Positions 16,184 through 26,000 of a stretch of 55,082 nucleotides of DNA are shown here, piece by piece; positions within the stretch are counted from its first letter, which is position 1, and each line of letters opens with the position of its first letter. This stretch comes from a bacterium (GTDB lineage Bacteria > 4484-113 > JAFGCY01). The notes beneath the pieces were generated by a model that saw only the letters and a list, made by a program, of their open reading frames with translations, was not told the DNA's origin and did not search any database. The DNA is taken from positions 1 through 55,082 of the forward strand of contig JAGRNT010000007.1 in assembly GCA_020440605.1 (NCBI GenBank). The letters are read 5' to 3'. The translations under genes and the position numbers were made by a program.

Positions 16184-17116
16184 ATGCGGCAACAAGGGGT
16201 TCTACGTTTGGCAAAGGATGACTTGAAAAGGAAGGAGGAGCGCTCCAAGGAATACCTTGAGAATGCGCTCATCCATTACCTTGACTTCCTCTCACAGGTC
16301 TCACTGCTCACTCCGCAGCTGGAGAAGGAGCTGACGACCACTCTCTGGGAGAAGAGCAATTCGCCGATCCTGCGCGAGGACTGCCGGCGGCGGCTGATCG
16401 AGGCCAATCTGCGGCTCGTGCTGAACATCGCCAAGCAGTACCGGCACATGGGCATTCCCTTCCCGGATCTGATCAGTGAGGGCAACATCGGCCTGATGAC
16501 GGCGATCGACAAGTTCGACCCGCGCAAGGGCCATCGCCTGAGCACCTATGCAACGTGGTGGATCCGACAGCGCATCCTGCGCTATATCATCAGCAACCAG
16601 TCGATCATCCGCGTGCCTGAGCACATCATTGACAAGATCAACAAGCTGCGCCGGGAGACCGAGCGCTTCCGCCAGCGTGAGGGCCGTGAACCGACCATCG
16701 ATGAGCTGGCCGAACAGAGCGGGCTGACGAACGAGGATATCCTCAAGTACTCCAGCGCCGTGCCCTACATCATGTCACTGGAGGGCGGCTTCGAGCACAG
16801 TGACGGCGACGAGATGGCGGAGAGCAGCCCGACGATCGCGGACCGTGTCAGCGCCGACAACGAGCTGTTCATGCGCACGATGGACGAGATCACGGTCAAG
16901 AGCCTGCTGCAGCACCTGCATGACAAGGAACGCTATGTGATCTGCAGGCGCTTCGGACTGACCGTCGTTGACGAGGAGGGCCGGGTGCGGCGCGGGGACG
17001 AGGGTGCCACACTCGAGAGCCTGGCCAAGGAGCAGGGCGTGAGCCGCGAGCGCATCCGCCAGATCGAGCGCGAGGCACTGCGCAAGATGCGCAAGGCCTA
17101 CGGCGCACTGCGCTGA
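16184..17116 (+). CDS. RNA polymerase sigma-70 family factor (group 1/2 type)
   Basis: About 310 residues with regions 1.2 to 4.2. Region 2: ANLRLVLNIAKQYRHMGIPFPDLISEGNIGLMTAIDKFD, then GHRLSTYATWWIRQRILRYI. Region 3: VPEHIIDKINKLRRETERF and EPTIDELAEQSGLTNEDILK. Region 4.2: ATLESLAKEQGVSRERIRQIEREALRKMR. There is no large region 1.1 and no long non-conserved insert, so a group 2 (RpoS/HrdB-like) or short primary sigma is likely. A TTG at 16208 with AAGGGG upstream is a plausible alternative start (MAKDDLKRK) and better supported than the ATG, which lacks a ribosome-binding site. It ends in a bidirectional terminator. Confidence 0.93.
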   Translation: MRQQGVLRLAKDDLKRKEERSKEYLENALIHYLDFLSQVSLLTPQLEKELTTTLWEKSNSPILREDCRRRLIEANLRLVLNIAKQYRHMGIPFPDLISEGNIGLMTAIDKFDPRKGHRLSTYATWWIRQRILRYIISNQSIIRVPEHIIDKINKLRRETERFRQREGREPTIDELAEQSGLTNEDILKYSSAVPYIMSLEGGFEHSDGDEMAESSPTIADRVSADNELFMRTMDEITVKSLLQHLHDKERYVICRRFGLTVVDEEGRVRRGDEGATLESLAKEQGVSRERIRQIEREALRKMRKAYGALR

Positions 17117-17164
17117 GCCATGTGAGCAGTTGAGAGGAATTCTCAACCCAGACCAGCACTGAAC

Positions 17165-17198
17165 AAAAAAGGCCCCGCCGAAGCGGGGCCTGTCTGTT
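17165..17198. terminator. Bidirectional intrinsic terminator
   Basis: Perfect 8-bp stem GGCCCCGC-cgaa-GCGGGGCC (17171-17190). A run of six A on its left gives U6 for the minus-strand HU transcript; a T-rich stretch on its right serves the plus-strand sigma gene. It sits between the two convergent stop codons. Confidence 0.88.
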
Positions 17199-17217
17199 TC
17201 TTGTGGGAAACGTTCGC

Positions 17218-17514
17218 CTAGCCGGCGATGGTGTCACGGAGGGCCTTGCCAGCCGTGAATTTGGGCACCTTGCGGGCCGGGATCGTGATCTTGTCACCGG
17301 TCTTGGGGTTGACGCCCATGCGCTTCTTGCGGCGGCTGGTGCTGAAGGTGCCGAAGCCGGTCAGCTGCACGCGGCCGTTCTTCTTGAGCTCCTTGGTGAT
17401 CACGTCAATGGTGGCCTCGATCACGGCCTTCGCCTTGGTCTTCTCGAGCTTGGTGGCCTTGGCCACCGCATCAATCAGCTCGGTCTTGCCGAGAGGCTTC
17501 TTAACAGTTGACAT
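17218..17514 (-). CDS. hup: DNA-binding protein HU
   Basis: A 98-residue nucleoid protein of the HU/IHF family. Landmarks: KTELIDAVAKATKLEKTKAKAVIEATIDVI (dimerising helices), GRVQLTGFGTFSTSRRKKRMGVNPKTGDKITIPARKVPKFTAGKALRD (beta arms with the DNA-intercalating NP). It binds and bends DNA non-specifically as a homodimer. RBS GGAGGAA precedes the start. It has a strong promoter and a strong terminator, as expected for a highly expressed single gene. Confidence 0.97.
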   Translation of the reverse strand: MSTVKKPLGKTELIDAVAKATKLEKTKAKAVIEATIDVITKELKKNGRVQLTGFGTFSTSRRKKRMGVNPKTGDKITIPARKVPKFTAGKALRDTIAG

Positions 17515-17551
17515 TTACTTCCTCCGAGAGAAGTTGTATTACACGAAGCTA

Positions 17552-17580
17552 GATATAACGCAGGAAAACAGGCCTGTCAA
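17552..17580 (-). promoter_or_regulatory. Sigma-70-type promoter of the HU gene
   Basis: On the minus strand TTGACA (17575-17580) is followed after exactly 17 bases by TATATC (17552-17557). The 5' UTR would be about 30 bases, ending in GGAGGAAGTAA before the ATG. Confidence 0.72.
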
Positions 17581-17778
17581 GAGATATGTCCAGAATTCAT
17601 GGGAAAAATCGCGGGTCATGGCCGGGAATCCCCATGACTAAAGGGCGGATTTTCCCAAGGGATACTCAATTCTCATTTTGCTCAAGGCACCGGGGAGGGC
17701 GCTCATTCTGGCGACGCCAGTCCAGGACTGGGCTCCCGCAATCAGGCCCGTTGCATACAGAAAGCAGGAGAAACAAAA

Positions 17779-17805
17779 CCGCCCCGGTCGTCTGCACCGG
17801 GGCGG
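17779..17805 (-). terminator. Intrinsic terminator of the propeller lipoprotein operon
   Basis: Perfect 10-bp stem CCGCCCCGGT/ACCGGGGCGG with a 7-base loop, followed on the minus strand by TTTTGTTTC. It lies about 30 bases after the stop codon at 17837. Confidence 0.88.
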
Positions 17806-17836
17806 GGAATGGATTGAAATTCGCGGCAGGGCGGGC

Positions 17837-20776
17837 TCAGGGGGCGAGCACCACCAGCTGCCGGCGTTCGTCGTCACTGATGAAGAAGCGGCCCTCCGGA
17901 CCCATCTGGATGTCGGAGATGTCGCGTACCTGGCCGTCACCGTCGCCCCAGTTGCCGAAGCTGACGATCTTGCCGTAGGCACCCTCCGGAGTGTCCGGGG
18001 TGGAGTACTTCGTGAACAGGAAGGTGCCGCCGTAGATGTAGACGTAACCCGCCGCATCAACGGCCAGGGCATCGCCCCAGCTGTTGCCCGAGGTATTCTC
18101 CAGCTTGTCCAGGTAGGCCCCGGTCTGCAGGTCGAAGCGCAGGACTTCAGCGCTGCTGCTCCAGGAGTTTGACAACACGTAGAGGTTGCCCTGGTAGCCG
18201 TCAACCGCCAGGCGGCGCGGGCTGTTGTTGCCGGGATCAGGCATGTCGAACTGGCGCTTGTAGAAGCCGTCCTCGAAGACCTGTACGCGGTCGTTGTCCT
18301 GGTCGGTCACGAACAGCTCACCCTCCCACCAGGCGAGGGAGTAGTTGCCCTTGAAGCGGCCGTTCTCGCTGCCCCAGTCCGTTGCCAGCACGCGGTAGCT
18401 GCTGAAGTTCTCGGTGTATTCCGTCAGCACTGTGTAGTCGTGGCTGAAGTAGATCTTGCCGTCCTCGCCCCAGCAGGCCTCATAGCCGGTGCGGCCCATG
18501 CGGCCCGTGATCAGGTCACCGTCGTTGCCGGCGGTCTCAAGGTAGACGCGGTCAAGGAACTGGTTGCGCAGGCCCATCAGCGAAATGCTGTAGGAAGCCT
18601 CATCCATCACGATGTACTGGCCGGTGTCATGGCGGATGCTGACGTGGCGCGGCATCGCCCATTCACCTTCCTCGGGCACGAGGTCCCCGAGCCCGAACAG
18701 CACGGCTCCGGTGGAGGCATTGTAGGCCGCCACACGCTGGTTGGTGCGGTCCGCGATCACGAGCCGGCCATCCGCATCGGCGGCCATGCCCCACATCGAC
18801 CAGAAGCGGCCCTCCTGTCCGGTGGGATCGATGAGCTCCTTGCCCGTGCCGTCCATGTAGCCGCTGCGGCCCCATTCGTCGATGAAGCTGAAGTCGTCAG
18901 GGTCGAACGAGAGGATGCGGTCGCGGTTGGTGTCACAGCAGTACACGGTGCCGTCAGGCGTGATCGCCAGGCCGAAGGGATCGTGCAGTTCGCCGACATT
19001 GCCTTCGGTGTCGATATTGCCGTCATAGCTGCCGAGCAGGTTGCCGTCGTCATCGAACCAGTGGATGAAGTTGCTGTTGACATCGGCGACGACGATCCGC
19101 CCTTCTGCATCAATCTCCACATCCTCTGGATCGGAGAGCGTGCCACTGCCGATGTAGCGGTCGAAGGCGTTGCCGATGAAGCGTGCCAGGCGGCTGTTGG
19201 CCTCGTCCGCGATCACCCAGGAATTGCCGGGGCCGAGCGCGAAATGGTCACCGCTGTCAAAGTGGTCGTCCAGCACGCTGAAGTCCACCGCGGGCTCGAG
19301 CGTCTTGCCGACGGGGTCGTAGGCCCAGATCTCAGCGCCGTCACCGTACTTGATCCAGATCCTGCCATCGGCCGCGACCTCGATGTCACGGGCGTTGGAG
19401 ATGTAGCAGTAGTCGTAGGGCGTGCCGTCGGCGTTGTAGCCTTCCACGCGCCGGGAGTTCTCATTGCCGACCCAGTAGCGTCCGTTGCCATCCACGGCCA
19501 CGCCGGTGGGATCGTAGGCCTGCCACTCCTGATAGGTGGTCTTGCCGATCTGGCTCCAGTTCTTCAGGGGCGTGGCGGGGTCCAGCACCTGCAGGGGCTG
19601 GCTGTCGCTGAGCTTGCTGAAGACCTTGACGCGCATGTTGGACTGCACGTTCTGCGGGGCATCGAGCGGGACGCGGAAGCGCATCTGCGTCGGGGAGGTG
19701 ACCTGGATGTTGCCACCGCTGACGGTCTGGCTGCCGTTGAGGATCACGCTTGTGGCTCCACTCTCGAAGCCGGCCCCCTCCACGTAGACCCAGTAGCCCG
19801 GGAAGGTGCGCTCGAACATGATGCGGTCGATGTAGAGGTCGAAGTTGGCCTGCAGCGTCGCCACATTGGAGACGCCGCTTTCGACCTGGTCACTGGCCAG
19901 TGCGGTCACGGCGAAGTAGTAGCGCTTGCCGGAGTCGATCTCATTGAGCTCGACATGCGGATCAGCACCGGGGGGGATCAGGCTCAGGTTGTATCTGACA
20001 ACCGTGCTCTCTCCGGCCTGGCTGAAGTTCTTCTCGGCGTAGTAGACGTTGTAGCCGAGCAGGCCGGGGCTCGGGCTGGCATCCCAGTCGAGATGCACGG
20101 CGCCGTCCTGCACGGTGGCGGTCAGGCCCGTGGGCGGGACCGGCGGCGGGTTGGTGCTGAGCTGCAGCTCCAGCTCGTCGAAGACCACGCGGTCCCCGCC
20201 GGCCGTCAGGCCCAGCACGAAGACATGCCCGTCGTGGATGTACTCGCCATCCTGCGGAATCATGAAGGTGCCGCTTGCGTCATAGGGGCCGACCCAGCGC
20301 CAGCGGTTGCTGCCGTAGTCGGCGATCGCCAGGTAGTGCTGGTCGGGACTGTCACCGACGCTGCTCTTGAGTTCGATGGCGTATTCGTCGCCACCCGCCG
20401 TGCTGAAGCCGTACATCGCCCAGGCGATGCCTGCAGCCGGAGCCTGCACCACCAGCCGCTCGCCGCTGATGCTGGTGCCGCTGCTCTTCTGCATGGCATT
20501 CTTGCCGGGGACCACCAGCACCGTGCGGCTGGCCCGGCGGTTGACCTCGGGCAGGGGCGGCAGGCCGTCTGCGGATATTCCGTCGCGGCTCAGCGCACCG
20601 TTGTCAGTTTCCGGCGTGGCGGGAGCCTGGCGGCCGTCGTGCTGCACGAGGCCCTCAGAACTGCCGCTGTCCAGCCGGCTGATCGTCTCATCCGCTCCGG
20701 AGCCACAGCCCGCCAGCAGCAGGGCCATGGCCGCGCAGAGCAGCAGCCCCCTGTGGGGCGCCAGGATTGCGCGCAT
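17837..20776 (-). CDS. Lipoprotein with fibronectin III and NHL-type beta-propeller repeats
   Basis: About 979 residues. The start at 20776 has GGAGGAA upstream and yields a lipoprotein signal ending LLLAGC; an ATG at 20800 overlaps the previous gene. Order: low-complexity linker (30-90), a beta domain, a fibronectin type III domain around 225-315 (PPTGLTATVQDGAVHLDWDASPSPGLLGYNVYYAE), an IPT-like domain (315-400), then many NHL repeats (DPTGVAVDGNGRYWVGNENSRRVEGYN, DPFGLAITPDGTVYCCDTNRDRILSFD, MWGMAADADGRLVIADRTNQRVAAYN). These form one or two six-bladed propellers. Such proteins bind partners or ligands at the cell surface; no catalytic residues are evident. It follows the haem-motif propeller gene by one base, so the two are coexpressed. 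Confidence 0.88.
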   Translation of the reverse strand: MRAILAPHRGLLLCAAMALLLAGCGSGADETISRLDSGSSEGLVQHDGRQAPATPETDNGALSRDGISADGLPPLPEVNRRASRTVLVVPGKNAMQKSSGTSISGERLVVQAPAAGIAWAMYGFSTAGGDEYAIELKSSVGDSPDQHYLAIADYGSNRWRWVGPYDASGTFMIPQDGEYIHDGHVFVLGLTAGGDRVVFDELELQLSTNPPPVPPTGLTATVQDGAVHLDWDASPSPGLLGYNVYYAEKNFSQAGESTVVRYNLSLIPPGADPHVELNEIDSGKRYYFAVTALASDQVESGVSNVATLQANFDLYIDRIMFERTFPGYWVYVEGAGFESGATSVILNGSQTVSGGNIQVTSPTQMRFRVPLDAPQNVQSNMRVKVFSKLSDSQPLQVLDPATPLKNWSQIGKTTYQEWQAYDPTGVAVDGNGRYWVGNENSRRVEGYNADGTPYDYCYISNARDIEVAADGRIWIKYGDGAEIWAYDPVGKTLEPAVDFSVLDDHFDSGDHFALGPGNSWVIADEANSRLARFIGNAFDRYIGSGTLSDPEDVEIDAEGRIVVADVNSNFIHWFDDDGNLLGSYDGNIDTEGNVGELHDPFGLAITPDGTVYCCDTNRDRILSFDPDDFSFIDEWGRSGYMDGTGKELIDPTGQEGRFWSMWGMAADADGRLVIADRTNQRVAAYNASTGAVLFGLGDLVPEEGEWAMPRHVSIRHDTGQYIVMDEASYSISLMGLRNQFLDRVYLETAGNDGDLITGRMGRTGYEACWGEDGKIYFSHDYTVLTEYTENFSSYRVLATDWGSENGRFKGNYSLAWWEGELFVTDQDNDRVQVFEDGFYKRQFDMPDPGNNSPRRLAVDGYQGNLYVLSNSWSSSAEVLRFDLQTGAYLDKLENTSGNSWGDALAVDAAGYVYIYGGTFLFTKYSTPDTPEGAYGKIVSFGNWGDGDGQVRDISDIQMGPEGRFFISDDERRQLVVLAP

Positions 20777-20777
20777 G

Positions 20778-22793
20778 CTATTCCTCCGGAGTGTTGTCAA
20801 TCACCGTGTTGTAGAAATCCTCGAACAGGCCGCGCAGGTCGTGGAAGCCGGGACCATTGGGCTGGAAGGCCTGCTTGCCGAGGTCGATGTTGTTCTGGAT
20901 GTCGATGCGGCCGTGGCAGCCGGCGCAGGTATGCGTTTCGCCGGGCTGCACGGAGTTGAACATCCGCTCACGCACGGCCACGCGGCCGGTGCCGTCCACC
21001 AGTTCCCAGGTGATCGGGGTGTTGGCGGGGATGCGAATCCGGAAGCTGCCGTCAGGCGCCACGGGGTATTCACCGATCAGGTTGTACTCACCCATCATCG
21101 GGAAGTTGTGGTTGCCGAAGCTGAAGTTGTCGGGATCGCCGTTGGGCAGGCCGTCCATGCGGCGGGCCTGCTTGACCCGCAGGGTCCAGGGGCCGTCCTG
21201 CGGCAGCACGTTGCCCTGGCGCTGGTCGCCGCCACGGTCGAAGATGTTCTCGCAGGCGAATTCGCCCCACTGCTCGGCATTGCGGGTCTCATCCGGGATC
21301 ACCGGCGGGATCTCGCGCGGCAGCAGCGGAATCGCCCCGAACTCGGTGATGCCTTCGGCATCGCAGACCGCGGTCAGGTTGGCACCGTCGCTGTCCATCA
21401 CGTAGATGCCCCAGTCCGGCTGGTCGCCTTCCTCGTCATTCCAGACATCGCCGGGGGCATAGCTCACGAGGATCCGGCCGTCCGGCAGGCCCACGGGGAA
21501 CTTGTAGCGGCCGTAGGTGTTCCAGTCGCCGGCATCCACCATGCGCTTCTCGGTGAGGTAGCTGTAGGTCGGGAAGTCCGGGTTGCCGGCCGGATCAGCC
21601 AGCATGATCGCACCGGCGCCGTAGTTCTCATGGTGTGCGCGGCCGCCGGTGGGCAGGTTGAAGTTCGTGTGGGTCAGGAGGATCTTGTGATCCACGGTCT
21701 CGTTGACATCCACGAAGCAGTCAATGCTGTCGCGGGCGATGTGACTGCCGAACACGGGGAAGGCGAAGCGCCCGTCAGGCAGCATCTTCCAGACCACGAA
21801 GCGGTTGTAGCGCGGACCGGAGATGTTGATGCGCGTATCCCAGGAGATGAAGAGGATCTCGCCGGTATGCGACACGATCGGGTTGAAGGCGCCGTTGCTG
21901 GAGATGTGGATCTGGCGCTCCTCACCGGTGAAGCGGTCGAGGATGTGCATGTGCGGCACCTGGGTGCCGGCATCATAGAAGTCGCCGATGCCGTAGCGCT
22001 CGCTGGTGAACAGGATGTCACCGCTGGGCAGGTAGGTCGGCTCCGCGTCGTCATAGTTGTTGAAGGTCAGCTGCGTGAGGTTCGTGCCGTCGATGTTGAC
22101 CTCGAACAGCTCCATGTCGGAACCGCCGAATTCACGCATGGCCAGCAGGATGCGCTGGCCGTCATAGCTCAGCTCGAGATCCTGCATCGGGCGGTCGCTG
22201 ATCGTCAGCACCTGGCTGAGCGTGCCGTCCGGATCAAGGCGCATGATGGTCTGGTCCGCGTAGAAGTTGCGGCCCAGGTTCCTGAACGCCATGAAGGGCG
22301 TGCGGTTGGGGCTGTCAACCGGGTTGGACTTGATGAACAGAATCGGATGGTCCAGCAGACCATCGGGGATTCCGGAGGAGCCCATGGTCACGCGGTTGCC
22401 ACCTGCGGCGGATTCCAGCTCGTAGTACTGCGTGCCGCTCCCGGCATCCAGCACCGCGGACTGGCCCGCCGACAGCTCAGTGATGGTGGATCTGCTGAGG
22501 TCCGCCTCGATGCGGCGAACCACGGCATCCCGGTCCACCTCCACATTGAGCCCTTCAGCATCCTTCGAGATGCTGGTCACCACACCGGGCTCAAGCTGTG
22601 ACTGGTCAATCCCGTCAACTCTGCCGACGACCGGCAGCCTTCTGCCGGCATCCGATAACAGCACGTCCTGGCCGGCCGGCGCTTCCGCCGCGGGCAGTCC
22701 CTGCTGTGCGGGCACTGCCCCGCCGCCTCCGCAAGAGGCCAGCACGAGCATTGCCAGAATGCCGGAGACCGGCAGCAATCCAGATTTCCGCAT
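20778..22793 (-). CDS. Lipoprotein with TolB/HzsA-like propeller and CxxCH haem site
   Basis: About 671 residues. The start at 22793 has GGGAGGTT upstream and gives a lipoprotein signal (GILAMLVLASC). The middle has TolB-type blades (SYDGQRILLAMREFGGSDMELF, DGTNLTQLTFNNYDDAEPTYLPSGDILFTSER). These resemble the propeller of hydrazine synthase alpha-related (HzsA-like) proteins, which occur widely outside anammox bacteria. Near the C-terminus ETHTCAGCHGRI is a single c-type haem site. The protein is therefore predicted to sit outside the cytoplasm with one covalently bound haem. Substrate is unknown; hydrazine chemistry should not be assumed. Cytochrome c maturation genes must be elsewhere. Confidence 0.82.
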   Translation of the reverse strand: MRKSGLLPVSGILAMLVLASCGGGGAVPAQQGLPAAEAPAGQDVLLSDAGRRLPVVGRVDGIDQSQLEPGVVTSISKDAEGLNVEVDRDAVVRRIEADLSRSTITELSAGQSAVLDAGSGTQYYELESAAGGNRVTMGSSGIPDGLLDHPILFIKSNPVDSPNRTPFMAFRNLGRNFYADQTIMRLDPDGTLSQVLTISDRPMQDLELSYDGQRILLAMREFGGSDMELFEVNIDGTNLTQLTFNNYDDAEPTYLPSGDILFTSERYGIGDFYDAGTQVPHMHILDRFTGEERQIHISSNGAFNPIVSHTGEILFISWDTRINISGPRYNRFVVWKMLPDGRFAFPVFGSHIARDSIDCFVDVNETVDHKILLTHTNFNLPTGGRAHHENYGAGAIMLADPAGNPDFPTYSYLTEKRMVDAGDWNTYGRYKFPVGLPDGRILVSYAPGDVWNDEEGDQPDWGIYVMDSDGANLTAVCDAEGITEFGAIPLLPREIPPVIPDETRNAEQWGEFACENIFDRGGDQRQGNVLPQDGPWTLRVKQARRMDGLPNGDPDNFSFGNHNFPMMGEYNLIGEYPVAPDGSFRIRIPANTPITWELVDGTGRVAVRERMFNSVQPGETHTCAGCHGRIDIQNNIDLGKQAFQPNGPGFHDLRGLFEDFYNTVIDNTPEE

Positions 22794-23089
22794 AGCAACC
22801 TCCCTAATCCCCGCCGCCGGAAACATGACGACGGCATGCCAATAAGGAGATTAACAGGGTGGGCCGGGATCTGTTGGAGCCTCCGCTGAGATCAGCGAAA
22901 ATCCGCACTTTCCCGTCCGTTTCCTGAGCTCCCCTTTAACGGACTTTAACCCGGATTTAACTTTCCGAGTATATATGAATTGTAACGTGTTTTCAAGGAT
23001 TTGACATCTGTTTTGCGCTTGTGAAGGAAAAAGTCAGTGAATCTCACTATCTTGCGATATTGAGTCAGGGATTCCGGATCCGGAGCAGG
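22794..23089. other. Intergenic region upstream of the propeller lipoprotein pair
   Basis: About 296 bases, AT-rich between 22930 and 23060 (for example GAGTATATATGAATTG). It should carry the promoter of the lipoprotein pair and the end of the histidine kinase transcript. I see no clear terminator and no ORF. Confidence 0.35.
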
Positions 23090-26000
23090 CTACTGAATCT
23101 GTCCCTGCAGGGCACTCACCGGATGGTTGGCTGAGCGGCGGTCCAGCACCTGGCGGATCGTGGCCGCGAGCCGCTGTGGGCTGGCCGGCTTGTCGAGGAA
23201 GGCACTGAGGCCGTAGCGCCCGAGCATCTCCGAATTGACCGTGCGGCTGAAGCCGGTACAGAGGATCACGGGCAGTTCCGGGCGGATCCCATGCAGGGCC
23301 TGGGTAAGCTGTACTCCGGTCAGACCGGGCATGGTCTGGTCAGTGATCAGGATGTCGAAGGCCTCGGGATCCAGCTCGAACAGGCGCAGGGCATCTTCAG
23401 GGTTGAGGGTGCGGGTTACCTGGTAGCCGAGCTGGCGCAGCGCCTGGTCCGCCATGGCGGCGACCATCTCCTCGTCGTCAACCAGGAGCACCCGCTCGCT
23501 GCCCTCGATGTTGTCGAAGTCCGGCTCCCCTAGCAGCTCCTCCACATTCTCGGAGCGCGGCAGCAGGATCGAGAATTCGCTCCCCAGGCCCGGGTTGCTG
23601 TGCACACGGATCGCACCGCCGAGCCGGCTGACGATGCCATGCACCACGCTCAGGCCAAGCCCCGTGCCGCGGCCGGTCTCCTTGGTGGTGAAGAAGGGTT
23701 CGAAGATCCGCTGGCGCACGCTGTCGTCCATGCCCTCACCGGTATCACTCACGCTCAGGATCTGGTAGCTGCCGGGGCTGATTCCCAGCTCTGCGGCTTC
23801 CTCACCGTCCTCGAGCTCATAGCGGCTGAGGTCCACCTCAAGGATTCCGCCGTTTTCCTCCATGGCCTGGCCGGCATTGGTGCAGAGGTTCATCACGACC
23901 TGGTGCAGCTGGGTGGCATCGGCGAAGACCGTGCCCTCGAGATCCAGCAGGTTCTGGCGGATCTCGATCGTGCTCGGCAGGGAGGCGCGGATCAGCTTCA
24001 GCACCTCGCGCACGATGCGCTGGGTGCAGACCGCCTCGCTGCGGGTTTCGCGGTGCTGGCTGAAGGTCAGGATCTGGCGCACGAGGTCCGTGGCCCGGCG
24101 GCTGGCGGTCAGCACGCTGTCCAGGTTGGACTGCATGCGGGCGTTGCCGGGCAGCTCGCGCTTGACGATCTGCGTATAGCCGATGATCGCCGCGAGGATG
24201 TTGTTGAAGTCGTGGGCGATGCCGCCCGCGAGGCTGCCGATCGCCTCCATCTTCTGGGTGTGCTGCAGCCGGGATTCCAGCAGCGACTTGGTGGTGATGT
24301 CGCGCAGCACGCCGACGTAGTTGGCAACCTCGCCGCTGCTGCCGACGATCGGCGTGATCGCCGCATCGACGCGGAACAGCCCGCCGGAGGAATTGCGGTT
24401 GACGATCTCGCCGCGCCAGACCTGGCCGGCGGCGAGCTGGCCCCACATCGCGGCGAAGAAGGCGTCGTCATGTTCCTCGCTGCGCAGGATGCGTGCGGTG
24501 AACTGGCGCACATCCTTGAGCCGGTAGCCGCTGATGCGCTCGAAGGCGGGATTGACATAGACAATCCGGCCGTCTCGGTCAGTGATCAGGATCATTTCAT
24601 CGACGCGCTCGATGGCGGTCAGCAGGCGCAGGCGCTCCTCCTCCACCAGGCGGCGCTCGGAATCGTCGCGCAGGGTGAAGAAGGCCCCGCTGATGCGGCC
24701 GTCCTCCTCGATCGGGATCGCACTTAGGGTAGCCTCGGTGTAGCCCTGCACGCTGCCGCGGAAGCGCACCTCGCAGCCGCTGTGGCCGCGTCCGCGCATC
24801 ACGCTCAGGAAGAGCTGCTGCACGCGGCGGTGGTCGTCGGGATGCAGCAGGCCCAGCGGGTTGCGGCCGATCCACTCACTGATGGCATGGCTGGTCTGCT
24901 GCTCGAATGCGGCATTGATCGCAGTGAGGATCCCGTTGCGCGAAACGGTGAAGATCAGGTCGTCCGCGCCTTCCACGAGACTTCTGAAACGTTCCTCGCT
25001 GTGGCGCAGGCTGTCTTCGGTGCGGCGGCGGTCGCTTAAGTCCTCATGCACCAGCAGCACCTCACCGGGCCGGCCCTCACTGCTGGCGATTCCGTAGATG
25101 AAACAGCGTGTCCAGGGCAGGAAGGGCAGCGGTGTCTGGACTGCACTGCCTTCAGGCTGGCGCAGGAGCGGCAGTTCGGTGGCCTCGCCACCGAAGCCGC
25201 GGCGCACGTAGGACTGCAGGCCCTGGGCGGCGATCTGCGGATCCTCGAGGATGTTGTAGTCCTCAAAGGCCCCGCGGCGCTGGGCGAACATCCGCTGCCA
25301 GACCTGGTTGCCACGCAGGGCCCTGCCATCGGTGGAATAGACCTGCATCGCCAGCGGCGAATGCTCGAACATGTTGCGGTAGCGGGCCTCGATCTCCTGC
25401 TGGAGCTGCTCCGTCTGCAGGCGGTCGATGGCAACGCCAGCCAGGTTGGCGGCGATCTCGAGGCCGTGGAATACGTCGTCAACGGGCTCCATGCCCTCGG
25501 GCATGTAGAGCGCCAGCACACCAAGCACCGTACCGCTGGCGGAAATCACGGGCTGGGCCACGCACAGGCCGAGGCCGAGGCCCGCAGCCTCCAGGCGCTG
25601 CATGGCCTGGCCGTCGTCCGCGAGCCGCGGACTGACGACGCGTTCTCCGCGGAAGGCCGCCATGCCGCAGCAGGATCCCTCCTCGCTGATGCGCAGCCGG
25701 TCCAGCAGTTCAAGGGCAAGCTCGGACATCTGCGGTGGGAAGGCACTGCGCAGGCAGCCACTCTCGTTGTCAGCGATCATCACGCTGCAGACACAGCCCG
25801 GATTGATCAGGCCGACACTGTGCGCCAGGGATTCGAGGATGTCCTCCAGCTCGATTCCGGCCATCAGCATCTCCACGAGCCGGGTCTGGCTGCCGGCCAG
25901 TACGCTGGAACGGTGCTGGACCGTCACGTCGCGGGCCTGCAGCAGGCGCAGGCTGCGCTCTCCCTGAGCCAGGCTGGTGAGCCCGATCAGCAGGCGGCCG

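Noticed and set aside
18440..20959. Long plus-strand open frame (839 codons) opposite the NHL lipoprotein gene
   Set aside because: It is a mirror frame of GC-rich coding DNA on the other strand. Its product is an Ala/Val/Asp/Gly-rich string without domains, while the minus strand gives clear NHL repeats and a lipoprotein signal.
20778..22793. Hydrazine synthase (anammox) gene
   Set aside because: Only the propeller and a single CxxCH resemble HzsA; HzsB/C partners and other anammox genes are absent, and HzsA-like proteins are widespread.
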